Assembly (NCBI RefSeq): GCF_009649745.1
Contig: NZ_WJNG01000006.1
Span: 101,347-165,346, forward strand
Reading direction: 5' to 3'
DNA from: Aquibacillus halophilus
Lineage (GTDB): Bacteria; Bacillota; Bacilli; Bacillales; Amphibacillaceae
DNA length: 64,000 nt
The notes beneath the pieces are model-generated. The model was given only the letters and a program-made list of their open reading frames with translations, was not told the DNA's origin and ran no database searches. Position 1 is the stretch's first letter. The number at the start of each line of letters is the position of its first letter. The translations under genes were made by a program, and so were the position numbers. Positions 63,640-64,000 of this stretch are shown here, piece by piece.

Positions 63640-64000
63640 ATGAAAAGAAAATTTAGCTTAGCAATGGTTTTATTACTTATTTTCAATTTACTATTACCAC
63701 CTGGTTTACTTTCGACAATAAGTACAGTTGAAGGAGCTCAGACAGATACAGAAACGGTTTATCATGAATCCTTTGCTGATGGTCCAGGTGTTGCTGTCCA
63801 ATCCGGCGGTGCCAGCCTAACACAGGTGACTGATAAGACTTTCGCAGGCAATGATGATGGAACAGCTTTATATGTGAGTGACAGACAGAATGATTACTCT
63901 GCAGCTGATTTCAATTTCACAGACATAGGATTAGAAAACGGAAAGACCTACACAGTAACTGTTACGGGTTATGTAGACAGTGATGTAACTGTGCCAACTG
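63640..64000 (+). CDS. Secreted multidomain protein with CBM22-like domain, probably xylanase (partial)
   Basis: ATG 63640 lies 6 bases after agggagg. The first 120 residues are visible before the window ends. A Sec signal peptide runs to about residue 33 ([20 protein letters not shown], then a VEGA/Q cleavage region). The following segment ([20 protein letters not shown], then [20 protein letters not shown] and [19 protein letters not shown]) fits a CBM22-type carbohydrate-binding domain, commonly N-terminal in large GH10 xylanases. The catalytic domain is outside the window. A perfect cre upstream supports catabolite repression. Confidence 0.7.
   Translation, partial: MKRKFSLAMVLLLIFNLLLPPGLLSTISTVEGAQTDTETVYHESFADGPGVAVQSGGASLTQVTDKTFAGNDDGTALYVSDRQNDYSAADFNFTDIGLENGKTYTVTVTGYVDSDVTVPT

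Noticed and set aside
1..64000. tRNA or rRNA genes
   Set aside because: No cloverleaf-like segments or conserved rRNA stretches were seen on reading; a dedicated search would be needed for certainty.

Overview
The window looks like a chromosome segment of a low-GC, Gram-positive Bacillaceae, probably a plant-polysaccharide degrader of the Gracilibacillus/Amphibacillus/Oceanobacillus kind. This is inferred from AT-rich intergenic DNA, strong purine-rich ribosome binding sites, many CcpA-type cre boxes, B. subtilis-type genes (ROK-type XylR, YesL/YesM/YesN, DUF2642, RDD, GuaD) and a GC-rich dispersed repeat resembling intergenic repeats I recall from this family. I see no rRNA, tRNA, CRISPR array, phage or transposase gene.

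Bases 1-18,100 are mostly housekeeping and accessory genes. They include RDD and DUF2642 proteins, two MFS exporters, glycerate kinase, an aldehyde dehydrogenase/DUF779 pair, a membrane-anchored GH3 glycosidase, PEP carboxylase, DoxX, guanine deaminase (apparently with an AUA start) and several small proteins, three of them missed by a simple ORF cutoff. Bases 17,665-24,341 hold a carbon-source locus: RpiB, a DeoR repressor, a TIM-barrel isomerase, split DhaK/DhaL kinase, a D-2-hydroxyacid dehydrogenase and a GarR-like reductase. The gene set resembles tetritol/tetrulose catabolism.

From about 24,600 to the right edge lies a very large xylan/glucuronoxylan locus. It begins with a cre-controlled ABC importer (binding lipoprotein and two permeases) and a GH43 xylosidase. 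Next comes an oxidoreductase module (ThuA-like, Gfo/Idh, TIM-barrel, and a second Gfo/Idh interrupted by TGA). A GntR regulator then precedes the glucuronate branch: GH67 alpha-glucuronidase, UxuA, SDR-type UxuB, a lyxose-isomerase-like cupin and a frameshifted UxaC. After that come an orphan LplA-type binding protein, two more Gfo/Idh enzymes, xylR-xylA-xylB, a GH8 exo-oligoxylanase, YesL, a remnant of a GH95-like hydrolase, a YesN/YesM two-component system, a second LplA-type binding protein with LplB/YtcP-type permeases, an intracellular GH10 xylanase, a small lipoprotein and the start of a secreted CBM22-like xylanase.

The working model is as follows. A secreted xylanase releases xylo- and aldouronate oligomers. 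At least two ABC importers bring them in, sharing an ATPase encoded elsewhere. GH67, GH10, GH8 and GH43 take them apart inside the cell. XylA/XylB handle xylose and UxaC/UxuB/UxuA handle glucuronate. XylR, CcpA and the YesM/YesN pair control expression. The two paralogous binding-protein genes share an almost colinear promoter with 21-bp-spaced direct repeats, the best candidate for the response-regulator target. Several lesions (TGA in a Gfo/Idh gene, +1 insertion in uxaC, decayed GH95-like gene) suggest the locus is partly decaying or that the sequence has errors.
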